Source: Metabacillus crassostreae
GTDB lineage: Bacteria; Bacillota; Bacilli; Bacillales; Bacillaceae
Direction: 5' to 3'
Length of the DNA: 64,000 nucleotides
Assembly (NCBI RefSeq): GCF_016908395.1
Contig: NZ_JAFBDU010000004.1
Span: 248,001-312,000, forward strand
A program made the position numbers and the translations under genes. Positions 25,462 through 34,784 of the stretch are shown one piece after another; within the stretch, counting starts at the first letter, position 1; each line of letters opens with the position of its first letter. The notes under the pieces were generated by a model. The model worked only from the letters and a program-made list of their open reading frames with translations, was not told the DNA's origin and did not search any database.

Positions 25462-28062
25462 ATGGATAAATTCTATAAAATTTCTTCAAATGAAGTGATG
25501 GAAAAGCTTAATGTTAAACAAGATGGCCTAACAGATATTGAAGTGAAGAAAAGGCAAGAGCAGTATGGACTTAATGAATTAGGAGAGCAGCACCGGAAGA
25601 GTACATTTATGGTTTTTATGGAGCAATTTAAGGATTTTCTCGTTATTATTTTGATTGTTGCTGCTTTATTATCGGCGTTCCTAGGAAAGTTTGAGAGTAC
25701 AATTGTTATTCTTGTTGTTGTCATGATCAATGCAATACTAGGAACTGTTCAGCATGTAAAAGCGGAGCAATCATTAAATAGCTTGAAAAATCTGTCGTCA
25801 CCAACAGCAAAGGTTTTGAGAAATGGAGAGAAAGTTGAAATTCCTTCAAAGGAGATTGTGGTTGGGGATATTCTCTATTTAGATGCTGGTGATTACATAA
25901 GTGCTGATGGAAGAATTATCGAAAGTCATAGCTTACAGGTTAATGAAAGCTCCTTAACTGGTGAATCTATTAGTGTTTTAAAAACAATAGAACCTATCGT
26001 GGAGGATGATGTATCGATAGGTGATAAGAAGAATATGGCCTTTTCTGGGAGTTTTGTTACATACGGAAGAGGAGTTTTAGTTGTAACAGATATTGGGCAG
26101 AAAACAGAAATTGGTAAAATTGCAAATTTGATGGAAAGTGCAAAAGAAAAGAAAACACCACTTCAAGCTAATCTCGATAATTTCGGTAAGAAGCTTGCGA
26201 TTGCGATTATTATCATTGCATTGATTATATTTGTCATAGATATCATTAGAGGACGAACCCTTATAGATTCCTTTATGTTTGCTGTAGCTTTAGCTGTAGC
26301 TGCAATTCCTGAAGCATTAAGCTCAATTGTTACGATCGTTTTAGCATTTGGTACACAAAAAATGGCAAAAGAAAATGCGATTATACGAAAATTGCATGCG
26401 GTTGAGAGTCTAGGAAGTATATCTGTTATCTGTTCAGATAAAACAGGAACACTTACACAAAACAAAATGACTGTTCAGCAAGTATTTTTAGATAATAAGG
26501 TTAAAGATCAAGATCAATTAGAGCTGGATAATCCTTTTCAAAAATATTTTTTAGAAATGCAATTACTATGTAATGATGCGACTACTACAAATGAAAAAGA
26601 AATCGGAGATCCAACAGAGATTGCACTTGTCAATTATGCTGAAGATAGTTATAACATGGATGAAGCTGAGATCAGAAGGAAATACCCAAGATTAAAAGAA
26701 GTTCCATTTGATTCTGATCGGAAATTAATGAGCACCGTAAATAAAATGGATGGAAAATCTAAGCTACACACTAAAGGTGCGTTAGATGTTTTATTAGATC
26801 GTGTTGTGAAAATGGAGACATCTGAAGGAATTGTAGATTTTACGAATGAACACCGAAAAAAGATTGAAGAAGTTAACCAATCATTTTCTGAAAATGGATT
26901 ACGTGTACTGGCCTTTGCTTATAAAGAGGTGAATGAAGCATCACAAATCTCCACAGAAGATGAACATGATCTAATTTTCGTCGGTTTAACGGCTATGATG
27001 GATCCTCCTAGAGAGGAGTCAAAAGGAGCTGTAGAACGATGTATTGCAGCAGGTATAAAACCAGTTATGATAACAGGTGACCATAAAATAACAGCTTCTG
27101 CGATTGCTAAGCAGATTGGGATTTTCCGAGAAGGAGATAAAGCTGTTGAAGGGTATGAGCTTGAAAAGATAAGTGATGAAGAGCTTAAAAATATGGTTGA
27201 GGATATCTCTGTTTATGCAAGAGTCTCTCCTGAGCATAAAATACGAATTGTCCGTGCTTGGCAGGAAAAAGGAAATATTGTTGCCATGACAGGTGATGGT
27301 GTTAATGATGGTCCTGCATTAAAGCAAGCTGATATTGGGATTGCTATGGGGATAACAGGAACAGAGGTTGCTAAGGATGCATCTTCAATGGTTTTAACAG
27401 ATGATAATTTTTCAACAATTGTTAAAGCTGTTGCAAACGGTAGAAGTATTTATGCCAACATAAAAAACTCCATTCGGTTTTTATTAGCAGGAAATACAGC
27501 AGGGATCCTTTCCGTTCTTTATGCGACAATCGGTGCTCTGCCGGTCCCATTTGCACCTGTGCATCTGTTATTTATTAATTTACTAACAGATAGCTTACCT
27601 GCAATTGCGATTGGTTTAGAGCCTCACAATAAACATGTTATGGAAGAGAAGCCTCGGGATGTTACTACTCCGCTTCTCAATAAGGTTTTTGCATCACGCT
27701 TAGTAGTAGAAGGATCTTTAATTGCTGTGGCAACGATGATAGCCTTTCATATTGGTTTAACAACGGATGCACTAACAGCTAGTACAATGGCTTTTGCAAC
27801 ATTATGTTTAGCACGTTTATTTCATGGCTTTAATGCAAGATCACGACAGTCTATTTTTAAGGTTGGGTTGTTTTCAAATCTTTATTTAATAGCAGCCGTT
27901 ATTATCGGTGTGGCTTTATTACAGCTCGTGTTATTAGTAGAACCATTACAGGGTGTTTTCGAGGTTGCATCACTAACGGCAGAACAGTTTGGCTATGTAT
28001 ATGGACTAGCGTTAATGCCACTAGTGCTTATTCAGCTTTATAAGTTGATTTTTGTGAAATAG
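25462..28062 (+). CDS. P-type (P2A-like) calcium-translocating ATPase
   Basis: An 866-residue P-type ATPase close to YloB/PacL. It has the N-terminal cation-ATPase domain, TGES in the actuator domain, the phosphorylation motif CSDKTGTLT with Asp326, a nucleotide-binding KGA (HTKGALDVL), the hinge TGDGVNDGPALK, and ten membrane helices. PEALSSIVTIVLAFGTQKM lies in M4. It probably exports Ca2+ (possibly Mn2+) from the cytosol. AAGGAG precedes the ATG. It is monocistronic, with a weak hairpin downstream. Confidence 0.9.
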   Translation: MDKFYKISSNEVMEKLNVKQDGLTDIEVKKRQEQYGLNELGEQHRKSTFMVFMEQFKDFLVIILIVAALLSAFLGKFESTIVILVVVMINAILGTVQHVKAEQSLNSLKNLSSPTAKVLRNGEKVEIPSKEIVVGDILYLDAGDYISADGRIIESHSLQVNESSLTGESISVLKTIEPIVEDDVSIGDKKNMAFSGSFVTYGRGVLVVTDIGQKTEIGKIANLMESAKEKKTPLQANLDNFGKKLAIAIIIIALIIFVIDIIRGRTLIDSFMFAVALAVAAIPEALSSIVTIVLAFGTQKMAKENAIIRKLHAVESLGSISVICSDKTGTLTQNKMTVQQVFLDNKVKDQDQLELDNPFQKYFLEMQLLCNDATTTNEKEIGDPTEIALVNYAEDSYNMDEAEIRRKYPRLKEVPFDSDRKLMSTVNKMDGKSKLHTKGALDVLLDRVVKMETSEGIVDFTNEHRKKIEEVNQSFSENGLRVLAFAYKEVNEASQISTEDEHDLIFVGLTAMMDPPREESKGAVERCIAAGIKPVMITGDHKITASAIAKQIGIFREGDKAVEGYELEKISDEELKNMVEDISVYARVSPEHKIRIVRAWQEKGNIVAMTGDGVNDGPALKQADIGIAMGITGTEVAKDASSMVLTDDNFSTIVKAVANGRSIYANIKNSIRFLLAGNTAGILSVLYATIGALPVPFAPVHLLFINLLTDSLPAIAIGLEPHNKHVMEEKPRDVTTPLLNKVFASRLVVEGSLIAVATMIAFHIGLTTDALTASTMAFATLCLARLFHGFNARSRQSIFKVGLFSNLYLIAAVIIGVALLQLVLLVEPLQGVFEVASLTAEQFGYVYGLALMPLVLIQLYKLIFVK

Positions 28063-28080
28063 ACATCTATATAAAAACTG

Positions 28081-28118
28081 GCCTTGTTTTTCAAATTTCT
28101 TTGGGGAACAGGGCTTTA
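28081..28118 (+). terminator. weak terminator-like hairpin
   Basis: GCCTTGTT / AACAGGGC with an 18-nt loop and TTTATT tail, after the ATPase gene. Confidence 0.4.
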
Positions 28119-28233
28119 TTAGTAGCAATGTTTGTGATAACAGCATGATAAGATGAATGGAAGTTATTTTCAGTATGGAATTTCTCTCTAAATCAACAAT
28201 ATAAATAATACTAAAATTAGGGAGAGAATGAAG

Positions 28234-29034
28234 ATGAAAAAATGGTTTGTTTTAGTTAGTTTATTTTGTCTATTTTTTCTTTCGATGAAGCCTGCTTATG
28301 CAGAATCAAATAAACCAATACATTGGGGTTTTAAGAAAAGTCAAAATCATGAACCAGCATCTGCAGGTCAAGAGTTAGATGAGTTGCTTGGTAAATATGG
28401 TTCATTTTATTTGGGAGATACGTCAAAAAAGGAAATTTACCTTACCTTTGATAACGGATATGAAAATGGCTATACAAGTAAGGTTTTAGATGTGTTAAAG
28501 AAACGAAAAATACCGGCAACCTTTTTTATTACAGGACATTATTTAGATACTGAGGCGGATCTAGTACAGAGGATGGTGAAGGAAGGTCATATTGTTGGTA
28601 ATCATTCCTGGTATCATCCTGATTTAACTAAACAGAGTGATGAAGAGCTGAAAAAAGAGCTAGAATCTGTGAGGCTAAAAGTAGAAGAAATAACGGATCA
28701 AAAAGGAATGAGCTATCTTAGACCACCAAGAGGTATATTTAGTGAACGAGTTTTATCTCAAGCGAAAGATTTAGGCTACACATCTGTTTTTTGGTCATTA
28801 GCTTTTGTTGATTGGAAAATTGATTCGCAAAAGGGCTGGAAATATTCGTACGATAATATTATGAAGCAAATCCATCCAGGAGCTATTTTATTACTACACA
28901 CTGTATCAAAGGATAATGCTGAAGCTCTTGATCATGCCATTGTTGAATTAGAAAAACAGGGCTACCAATTTAAAAGCTTAGATGATTTGATGATGAATAA
29001 GATGCTCGATCATCCATATTTATTAACCCTTTGA
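28234..29034 (+). CDS. pdaA: peptidoglycan N-acetylmuramic acid de-N-acetylase (PdaA-like)
   Basis: A 266-residue secreted polysaccharide deacetylase. A signal peptide (KKWFVLVSLFCLFFLSMK, cleavage after AYA) is followed by a NodB domain. The first motif is TFDNGYENG, the Asp-Asn variant typical of PdaA and not TFDDG. The metal ligands lie in GNHSWYHPDL, and LRPPRG and LLLHTVS complete the active site. PdaA makes muramic delta-lactam in spore cortex, needed for germination. ATG 28234 is better spaced from GGGAGAG than ATG 28228. The neighbouring yfjP and yfjO support the identity. Confidence 0.88.
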   Translation: MKKWFVLVSLFCLFFLSMKPAYAESNKPIHWGFKKSQNHEPASAGQELDELLGKYGSFYLGDTSKKEIYLTFDNGYENGYTSKVLDVLKKRKIPATFFITGHYLDTEADLVQRMVKEGHIVGNHSWYHPDLTKQSDEELKKELESVRLKVEEITDQKGMSYLRPPRGIFSERVLSQAKDLGYTSVFWSLAFVDWKIDSQKGWKYSYDNIMKQIHPGAILLLHTVSKDNAEALDHAIVELEKQGYQFKSLDDLMMNKMLDHPYLLTL

Positions 29035-29055
29035 ATTGATCAAAGGGTTTTTTAA
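29025..29055 (+). terminator. terminator of pdaA
   Basis: Stem AACCCTTTGA / TCAAAGGGTT with a 5-nt loop and T run; the left arm overlaps the stop codon. Confidence 0.9.
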
Positions 29056-29136
29056 AATCGTACTTCTTATGGGATTTACGCTTTGTTAACTATGAAATGA
29101 TATAATAGCTTTAAAAGCTGCAAAGGAAGCGAAGAA

Positions 29137-30003
29137 ATGTGGGTTGAAACTGTTTCATTTGAGGGACCCTATCATTTTGACCAAGTTCTTGACCGATTAT
29201 CAATGGATCCTGTTATTTCATTGGATGTAGTGGAAAGAACTGTAAAGGTTCCATTAGTGTTCAAACATAATCCTTATGTATTTACGATAAAAGCAATTGG
29301 TACAATAGAAGAACCAAGATTTGAGATAAGTGGTCATGATGAAGACATCAGGATTCGTGCTTTAACAGAAATAAATCGAATTTTCCAGTGGGATTTTTCT
29401 CTTAAAGTAATTAGTTTACATTTTCAAGAAACAAACCTTTCTCAAATATTTTCTATGCATGCTGGTACTCCACTTGTGTTGGAGTTTGATCTTTATAGTT
29501 GTTTAATGAAAAGTATTATTCATCAACAGCTGAATTTAAAATTTGCTCATATGTTAACAAATAGATTTGTGACAAGCTTTGGTTATCAAGTTGATGATGT
29601 TTGGTTTTATCCTTCACCCAAGAAAATTGCTGAGCTAGATTATGAGCAGCTAACAAATCTACAATTCAGTAGAAGGAAAGCGGAGTATGTTATTGATACA
29701 TCGCGATTAGTTGAGAATGGTACGTTAAATTTAGAGAAATTGGATATGCTTTCAGATGATGAGGTTGTAAAAGAATTAGTGAAGGTGCGTGGGATCGGTC
29801 CTTGGACAGCTCAAAGTTTATTACTTTCTGGCCTTGGTCGACCTAACCTTTTCCCAAAAGCAGATATCGGTATTCAAAAAGCGATTCAAAAGCATTTTAA
29901 TCTTGAGAAAAAGCCAACAAGTGAAGAAATGGACATATATAGTGAAAAATGGACTCCTTATTTGAGTTATGCCACTTTGTACTTGTGGAGAAGCATTGAG
30001 TAG
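29137..30003 (+). CDS. yfjP: DNA-3-methyladenine glycosylase II (AlkA/YfjP-like)
   Basis: A 288-residue HhH-GPD DNA glycosylase. The helix-hairpin-helix VRGIGPWTAQSLLL is followed by the GPD loop with the catalytic Asp in FPKADIGIQKA. The N-terminal 130 residues form the AlkA-type extra domain. It excises alkylated purines in base-excision repair. AAAGGAAG precedes the ATG. Only 17 bp separate it from the methyltransferase gene that follows, so they are co-transcribed. Confidence 0.88.
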   Translation: MWVETVSFEGPYHFDQVLDRLSMDPVISLDVVERTVKVPLVFKHNPYVFTIKAIGTIEEPRFEISGHDEDIRIRALTEINRIFQWDFSLKVISLHFQETNLSQIFSMHAGTPLVLEFDLYSCLMKSIIHQQLNLKFAHMLTNRFVTSFGYQVDDVWFYPSPKKIAELDYEQLTNLQFSRRKAEYVIDTSRLVENGTLNLEKLDMLSDDEVVKELVKVRGIGPWTAQSLLLSGLGRPNLFPKADIGIQKAIQKHFNLEKKPTSEEMDIYSEKWTPYLSYATLYLWRSIE

Positions 30004-30020
30004 AAACGGAGCGTTAGTAG

Positions 30021-31409
30021 ATGAACGAAAAAAAGCAAGAAACAGCAATAAAATTAACAACAGGTCAAACCTTTCCGTTAACGATTAAACGACTAGGTAT
30101 TAACGGAGAAGGAGTCGGTTATTTTAAAAGACAGGTTGTTTTTGTTCCTGGTGCATTACCTGGAGAAGAGGTGCTTGTAGAAGCCACAAAAATTCAAGCG
30201 AAGTTTGCTGAAGGTAAAGTGAAGAAAATCCGTAAGTCTTCTCCATTTCGTGTGAAACCACCTTGTCCGATTTATGAAGAATGTGGAGGCTGTCAGCTAC
30301 AGCATTTATCTTATGATCAGCAGCTAAAAGAAAAGCGTGACATTGTTGTTCAGTCCATAGAGCGTCATACAAAGCTAAAGCTTAGCTCATTAGACATTCG
30401 TCAAACAATTGGTATGGAGGATCCGTGGAGTTATCGCAACAAAAGTCAATTCCAGCTTGGTCAGCAAAAAGGAAAGGTAATCGCAGGTTTATATGGCTTA
30501 GATTCACATAGACTTGTCCCGATCCAAAATTGTATGGTACAGCATCCATTAACAAATAAAGTGTCAGAAGGAATAAAGCAAATTCTTGAAGACTTTCAAG
30601 TACCAATTTATGATGAGCGAAAGAGAAAAGGAATCGTTCGTACAATTGTTACACGTGCAGGCTTTACAACAGGTGAAGTGCAAGTTGTATTAATTACAAC
30701 CCAAAAAGAAGTACCTAGGAAAAAGCTAATTATGGCTGAAATTCAAAAAAGATTTCCTGAAGTAAAATCACTTGTTCAAAACATAAATGGAAACAAAACA
30801 TCATTAATTTTTGGTGAAAAAACAATTCATCTCAGTGGTGAAGAGGTCATTCAAGAAACGCTTGGAGACTTAAGCTTCGAGCTATCTGCTCGCGCATTTT
30901 TTCAATTAAATCCTGTACAAACTGTAAAGCTTTATGATGAAGTTAAAAAGGCTGCGAGTTTATCTGGTGAAGAAAAAATCGCAGATGCTTATTGTGGAGT
31001 TGGAACAATCGGTATGTGGCTTGCAAAGGATGCTAGTGAAGTAAGAGGAATGGATACAATTGAAGCTGCAATTATTGATGCACAAGAAAATGCAGCACGC
31101 CATGGTATAAAGAACGCGACATATGTAACAGGTACGGCTGAGCACTGGTTACCAAAGTGGGTAAATGAAGGCTGGCGTCCTGATGTTGTAGTTGTTGATC
31201 CACCGCGTACAGGCTGCGATCAAAAATTACTTGATGCAATTAAGCAGGTTAAGCCGAAAAAATTTGTGTACGTGTCCTGTAATCCCTCAACACTGGCAAA
31301 GGATATTGATTATCTAAGTAGAGATTATAAAGTTGAATATATTCAGCCTGTAGATATGTTCCCACATACAGCACATGTTGAGAATGTTGCATTGCTAGTG
31401 AAAAAGTAA
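30021..31409 (+). CDS. yfjO: TrmA/RumA-family RNA (uracil-5-)-methyltransferase YfjO
   Basis: A 462-residue enzyme with an N-terminal TRAM domain (about residues 12-66), an Fe-S cysteine cluster ([13 protein letters not shown]), SAM motif I ([11 protein letters not shown]), [11 protein letters not shown] and the nucleophile in [12 protein letters not shown]. It methylates uracil C5 in rRNA or tRNA. B. subtilis has two such proteins, RlmCD (YefA) and YfjO; the yfjP neighbour points to YfjO. RNA target not known from sequence. Confidence 0.9.
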   Translation: MNEKKQETAIKLTTGQTFPLTIKRLGINGEGVGYFKRQVVFVPGALPGEEVLVEATKIQAKFAEGKVKKIRKSSPFRVKPPCPIYEECGGCQLQHLSYDQQLKEKRDIVVQSIERHTKLKLSSLDIRQTIGMEDPWSYRNKSQFQLGQQKGKVIAGLYGLDSHRLVPIQNCMVQHPLTNKVSEGIKQILEDFQVPIYDERKRKGIVRTIVTRAGFTTGEVQVVLITTQKEVPRKKLIMAEIQKRFPEVKSLVQNINGNKTSLIFGEKTIHLSGEEVIQETLGDLSFELSARAFFQLNPVQTVKLYDEVKKAASLSGEEKIADAYCGVGTIGMWLAKDASEVRGMDTIEAAIIDAQENAARHGIKNATYVTGTAEHWLPKWVNEGWRPDVVVVDPPRTGCDQKLLDAIKQVKPKKFVYVSCNPSTLAKDIDYLSRDYKVEYIQPVDMFPHTAHVENVALLVKK

Positions 31410-31430
31410 GAAAAACTGAAATAAATATGT

Positions 31431-31485
31431 AAAGGTTCGAGACTGAGTGAAGGTTCTCGAACTTTTGACTGTATTTTTTTATAAC
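31431..31485 (+). terminator. terminator of yfjP-yfjO
   Basis: Stem AAGGTTCGAG / CTCGAACTTTT with a 15-nt loop and TATTTTTTT tail. Confidence 0.7.
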
Positions 31486-31517
31486 TGAATTTGTGAAGAA
31501 GTATACGGAGGATTATG

Positions 31518-32048
31518 ATGGATAATAACGATATATTAATTAGAGTACGATATGCCCTAGATATAAAAAATAATGATATGGTGGAAATGTTTAAGCTTGG
31601 TGGAGTAGATGTTACAAAAGATGATGTGCTTAAGATTTTAACAAAATCTAAGGATAAAGATGATTATGATTATGACGAAGATGCTGGTGCTGATGTTGAA
31701 AATGAGGATCATATTCGATGTGATAATTTTATGTTAGAGTCATTTTTAAACGGCTTCATTACGTTTAATAGAGGACAGCAAGATCCAAAGCCAGGACAAC
31801 CTCAAAGACCTGAAATGACGATAAAAAATCATGCTAATGTTAACAATGTTGTACTCAAAAAATTAAAAATAGCACTAGCATTAACAAGTGAAGATATCCA
31901 AGACATATTAGCAGAAGCAGGAGTTTCAATCACAAAAAGTGAACTAGGTGCTCTCCTTCGAAAAGAAGGACATAAAAACTATAAAGAATGTGGAGACAAA
32001 TACGCGAGGAACTTCTTGAAAGGCCTGGCGATTAGGTATCGGAATTAA
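31518..32048 (+). CDS. DUF1456 (YehS-family) protein
   Basis: A 176-residue protein made of two copies of the DUF1456 helical repeat: DILIRVRYALDIKNNDMVEMF and VVLKKLKIALALTSEDIQDIL. An acidic linker with DYDYDED separates them. The repeats look like HTH-type small helical bundles; function unknown. GGAGG at 31507-31511 favours ATG 31518 over the adjacent ATG 31515. Confidence 0.85.
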   Translation: MDNNDILIRVRYALDIKNNDMVEMFKLGGVDVTKDDVLKILTKSKDKDDYDYDEDAGADVENEDHIRCDNFMLESFLNGFITFNRGQQDPKPGQPQRPEMTIKNHANVNNVVLKKLKIALALTSEDIQDILAEAGVSITKSELGALLRKEGHKNYKECGDKYARNFLKGLAIRYRN

Positions 32049-32057
32049 GTTTTTGTC

Positions 32058-32100
32058 TGTCCCTCAATCCGTTAACACGTTAACGGATTGAGGGATATTT
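32058..32100 (+). terminator. strong terminator
   Basis: Perfect stem CCCTCAATCCGTTAAC / GTTAACGGATTGAGGG with an AC loop, followed by ATATTTTT. Confidence 0.9.
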
Positions 32101-32186
32101 TTATAGGCTAGGTTTAGGAGTAGAATTTAAATTATTTAAAAACATATGGTTCCAAACTAAAATATAATTAATGGTTCTCTGTAGCA

Positions 32187-33245
32187 TTAATCTAACAAAT
32201 TTTCACGTTTCGACAAAAGTCGGGGCGTGACAGGCACCGTATCCTGCAACGAAGCCCTGTATTGACCTGGTGTTTTTCCCGTCCATTTTTTAAATGCATG
32301 GTGAAAGACGCTTGGTTCTGAGTAATGTAGTAAATAGGCGACTTCAGCTACTGAGTATTCTGGCTTTCTTAAGTAATTCATGGCAAGTTCCTTGCGCACA
32401 TTTGTTGCTAGATCATTATACGAGGTTGCTTCAGCTTTTAATTTATTTTGTAGTGTTCTCGTGCTAATACTGAAGGCTTTAGCAGTTTCTTCTAAGCACG
32501 GTAAATAAGAAGGAATGCACTTTTTCATCCACTTTAATACTTCTGCTGTAAACAATTCGGACTTTATTAAATCATCTTTATTTTCTTGAGCAATTGCCTC
32601 AAAAGTTGCCAATAGTTTTGGATCTGAATACAAAACCTTATATGTTAGCACTTCTTTACTCATACAAAGAATATTTTCTTTACTGTTAAAGGTAGGAGTA
32701 ATGCCAAAAAATGAAAGATGTGGATCCATATTGCACGGTGAAGGATGTGTAAAATGAAGTGCATGCAATTTTATTGGTTTGTTACTTAATGTTCTAAATA
32801 ATCGATACAACGAGCTAGCCATATCCTCTACACAATGATGAGACAATGTTTCAGCACCATCTGAAAACAATCGAATAAACACTTTATCATCTTGATCTTC
32901 CCAATCTAGGTTGAATCCACTACATAAGATCACATTATACCTTTGATAGGCAATAAGAGCATCTTCTATTGTGTTAGAGTGTAACATTACATAACCAAGA
33001 ATCCCCATATCTGCAATATCCATTATTTGTCCTTGGTGTAAACCAAAATAGTCATCCTTTGTATAAGCTGCAGCTCTAAGAATTAATTGTTCAAATTCCT
33101 TTCCCGTAATACGCGCTTCAACATCATCTAATAAAGCTTTATTAAACATAGCATATTTGAAAAAATCATCGAAATCATAGCCTTTGTGAACAAGAGTTTT
33201 CATGATTGGATAAACCATAGAAATGGCAATTCCTTGGTTTTGCAA
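32187..33245 (-). CDS. AraC-family transcriptional regulator
   Basis: A 352-residue regulator with an N-terminal Arabinose_bd-like domain (about residues 15-190) and a C-terminal AraC double HTH (AKAFSISTRTLQNKLK and EVAYLLHYSEPSVFHHAFKKWTGKTPGQYR). It starts at TTG 33245 behind GGAGG. The last 18 or so codons after YRASLQD run through a copy of the dispersed 30-bp repeat and encode VPVTPRLLSK, so the native C-terminus seems to have been replaced or extended. It is divergent from the quinone reductase gene, its likely target. Confidence 0.85.
   Translation of the reverse strand: MQNQGIAISMVYPIMKTLVHKGYDFDDFFKYAMFNKALLDDVEARITGKEFEQLILRAAAYTKDDYFGLHQGQIMDIADMGILGYVMLHSNTIEDALIAYQRYNVILCSGFNLDWEDQDDKVFIRLFSDGAETLSHHCVEDMASSLYRLFRTLSNKPIKLHALHFTHPSPCNMDPHLSFFGITPTFNSKENILCMSKEVLTYKVLYSDPKLLATFEAIAQENKDDLIKSELFTAEVLKWMKKCIPSYLPCLEETAKAFSISTRTLQNKLKAEATSYNDLATNVRKELAMNYLRKPEYSVAEVAYLLHYSEPSVFHHAFKKWTGKTPGQYRASLQDTVPVTPRLLSKRENLLD
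32209..32238 (+). repeat. dispersed 30-bp repeat, copy B (inside the AraC-type gene)
   Basis: TTCGACAAAAGTCGGGGCG then TGACAGGCACC. It overlaps the 3' end of the regulator gene, in frame. Confidence 0.9.
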
Positions 33246-33359
33246 AATCTATTCCTCCTTTACATGATTCATCAAGATATATGCGTAAATGATCATTTTT
33301 AAAAACAATAAAACAGTTTAAGTTTATTATAGATTATTGTTTAAAGGAGGAATACAAGG

Positions 33360-33944
33360 ATGAAAAGGAATATTTTAATTATAGTTGGTCATCCAGATAC
33401 TGAGAGCTTCTGTACCGCTCTTTCTGAAGCTTATATGAAAGGTGCACTAAGTGATATAAACGTAAATGTAGAAAGAATTGAAATAGGAAAACTAATTTTT
33501 GATCCTAATTTGAAGTTTGGTTATCGAAAAAGAGTTGAGCTTGAGGATGATTTATTGAACGCACAGCACCTAATCAGTTGGGCTCATCATCTGGTTTTTG
33601 TGTATCCTACATGGTGGGGCACTATGCCGGCTTTATTAAAGGGATTCATTGATCGCATATTTTTACCGGGATTTGCTTTTAAATACAGAGAAAATTCGAT
33701 CCAATGGGATAAGCTGCTTAAAGGGAAATCAGCTCATCTAATTGTTACAATGGACACACCTTCATGGTATAACAAATGGATTTATAGGCATGCGGGGCAT
33801 AAAGTGATGAAGAAAAACATCTTAGAGTTTTGTGGAATTACTCCAATTCGAGTAACTGAAATAGGACCAGTTAAAGATTCTTCTATGAAAGATCGTACTA
33901 AATGGTTAGATAAAGCAAAACAATTAGGGGCTTTAGGTAAATAA
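33360..33944 (+). CDS. flavodoxin-like NAD(P)H:quinone oxidoreductase
   Basis: A 194-residue flavodoxin-fold protein of the KefF/MdaB/NQO1 type. The FMN/FAD contacts lie in GHPDTESFCTAL (residues 9-20) and VYPTWWGTMPALLKGFIDRIF (about 81-101). It reduces quinones or electrophiles by two electrons. AAAGGAGG precedes the ATG. The AraC-type regulator is divergently transcribed from the same 114-bp gap. Confidence 0.88.
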   Translation: MKRNILIIVGHPDTESFCTALSEAYMKGALSDINVNVERIEIGKLIFDPNLKFGYRKRVELEDDLLNAQHLISWAHHLVFVYPTWWGTMPALLKGFIDRIFLPGFAFKYRENSIQWDKLLKGKSAHLIVTMDTPSWYNKWIYRHAGHKVMKKNILEFCGITPIRVTEIGPVKDSSMKDRTKWLDKAKQLGALGK

Positions 33945-34031
33945 ATCAATTGTTAAACCTAATAAAGTTGGATGGGAATTTTAGATATAAAGATATATTT
34001 GAATTTGTAGTAATTCGTCTTGGAAAATCTA

Positions 34032-34061
34032 TTCGACAAAATTCGGGTAGTGACAGGCACC
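34032..34061 (+). repeat. dispersed 30-bp repeat, copy C
   Basis: TTCGACAAAATTCGGGTAG then TGACAGGCACC, in the 330-bp gap after the quinone reductase gene. No gene is visible in that gap. Confidence 0.9.
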
Positions 34062-34207
34062 ACAAAATAATGTAAGATAAAATAAATAAACGAGAGATTT
34101 TATTTAACTTTTTATCATTACAGGGACTTTAGCTTGTTGTTGAAATGTAGTGTTTTGACTGCAAGAAAAGGTGTGCTGTGAATATAATGGGTTAGAAATA
34201 AGATAAA

Positions 34208-34258
34208 TCGGTGTATTTCTTGGCTAGGAAACTAGTTTTGGGAAATAGACCGATTTTT
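34208..34258 (+). terminator. terminator-like hairpin in the leader of the DUF2294 gene
   Basis: Outer stem AAATCGGT / ACCGATTT enclosing CTAG-GAAA-CTAG, followed by a T run, only 20 bp before the ATG. It may end an upstream transcript, or act as an attenuator for the gene. Confidence 0.55.
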
Positions 34259-34278
34259 TGTTTTAGGAGGGGATTTAT

Positions 34279-34653
34279 ATGAAGAAGTCAAAAGGTACTA
34301 TTGAATCGGAAATTAGCAAAGCAATAACTCAATGGGAAAAGGATTTTCTTGGGCGTGGATCAATAACAGTGAAGACTGATATTTTGCGGAATATGATTAT
34401 TATTAATTTACATGGTATTTTAACTCCTGCTGAGTATGCTGTTTGTGAAACCAAGGATGGAATATTATCAATAAAGAAAGTAAGAGCAGATATGGTTGAG
34501 TCAGGTATCGATGATCTGAAAGCGATCGTATCCTCCATCACTGGAGAAGAAGTGAAAACCTTTCATACAGATATAAGTACATGCACCGGAGAACGTGTGA
34601 TGGTATTTAAACTTTGCAAGGATTATGAAAAAACATTTAATGCGTCAGAATAA
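34279..34653 (+). CDS. DUF2294 (MpsC-like) protein
   Basis: A 124-residue soluble protein matching the DUF2294 family, recently labelled MpsC-like (KGTIESEISKAITQWEKDFLGRG at the N-terminus, DISTCTGERVMVFKL near the end). Members are linked to Na+- or bicarbonate-related membrane systems in some annotations, but the function is unproven. TAGGAGGGG precedes the ATG. It lies 130 bp before an SbtA-like permease gene, with a terminator-like hairpin between. Confidence 0.8.
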   Translation: MKKSKGTIESEISKAITQWEKDFLGRGSITVKTDILRNMIIINLHGILTPAEYAVCETKDGILSIKKVRADMVESGIDDLKAIVSSITGEEVKTFHTDISTCTGERVMVFKLCKDYEKTFNASE

Positions 34654-34690
34654 GGGAGATCTTTAAAGGACTATTAGTTAGTTAAAGATA

Positions 34691-34752
34691 AACCGGCAAT
34701 TTCAGTATGTTTGTGGATAACTCCATAAATATCTGATGTTGTCGGTTTTTTT
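34691..34752 (+). terminator. terminator-like hairpin in the leader of the SbtA-like gene
   Basis: AACCGGCAA / TTGTCGGTT (one G-U pair) with a 39-nt loop, then TTTTTTT. It lies 33 bp before the permease start. Its build is like the hairpin at 34208-34258. Confidence 0.6.
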
Positions 34753-34784
34753 ATTATAAAAAATCTTAATTAGGAGGGAACTTA

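Noticed and set aside
34155-34190. Sigma-A promoter TTGACT ... TATAAT before the DUF2294 gene
   Set aside because: The boxes are individually good but 22 bp apart, too far for a normal promoter; the TATAAT alone lacks an extended -10.
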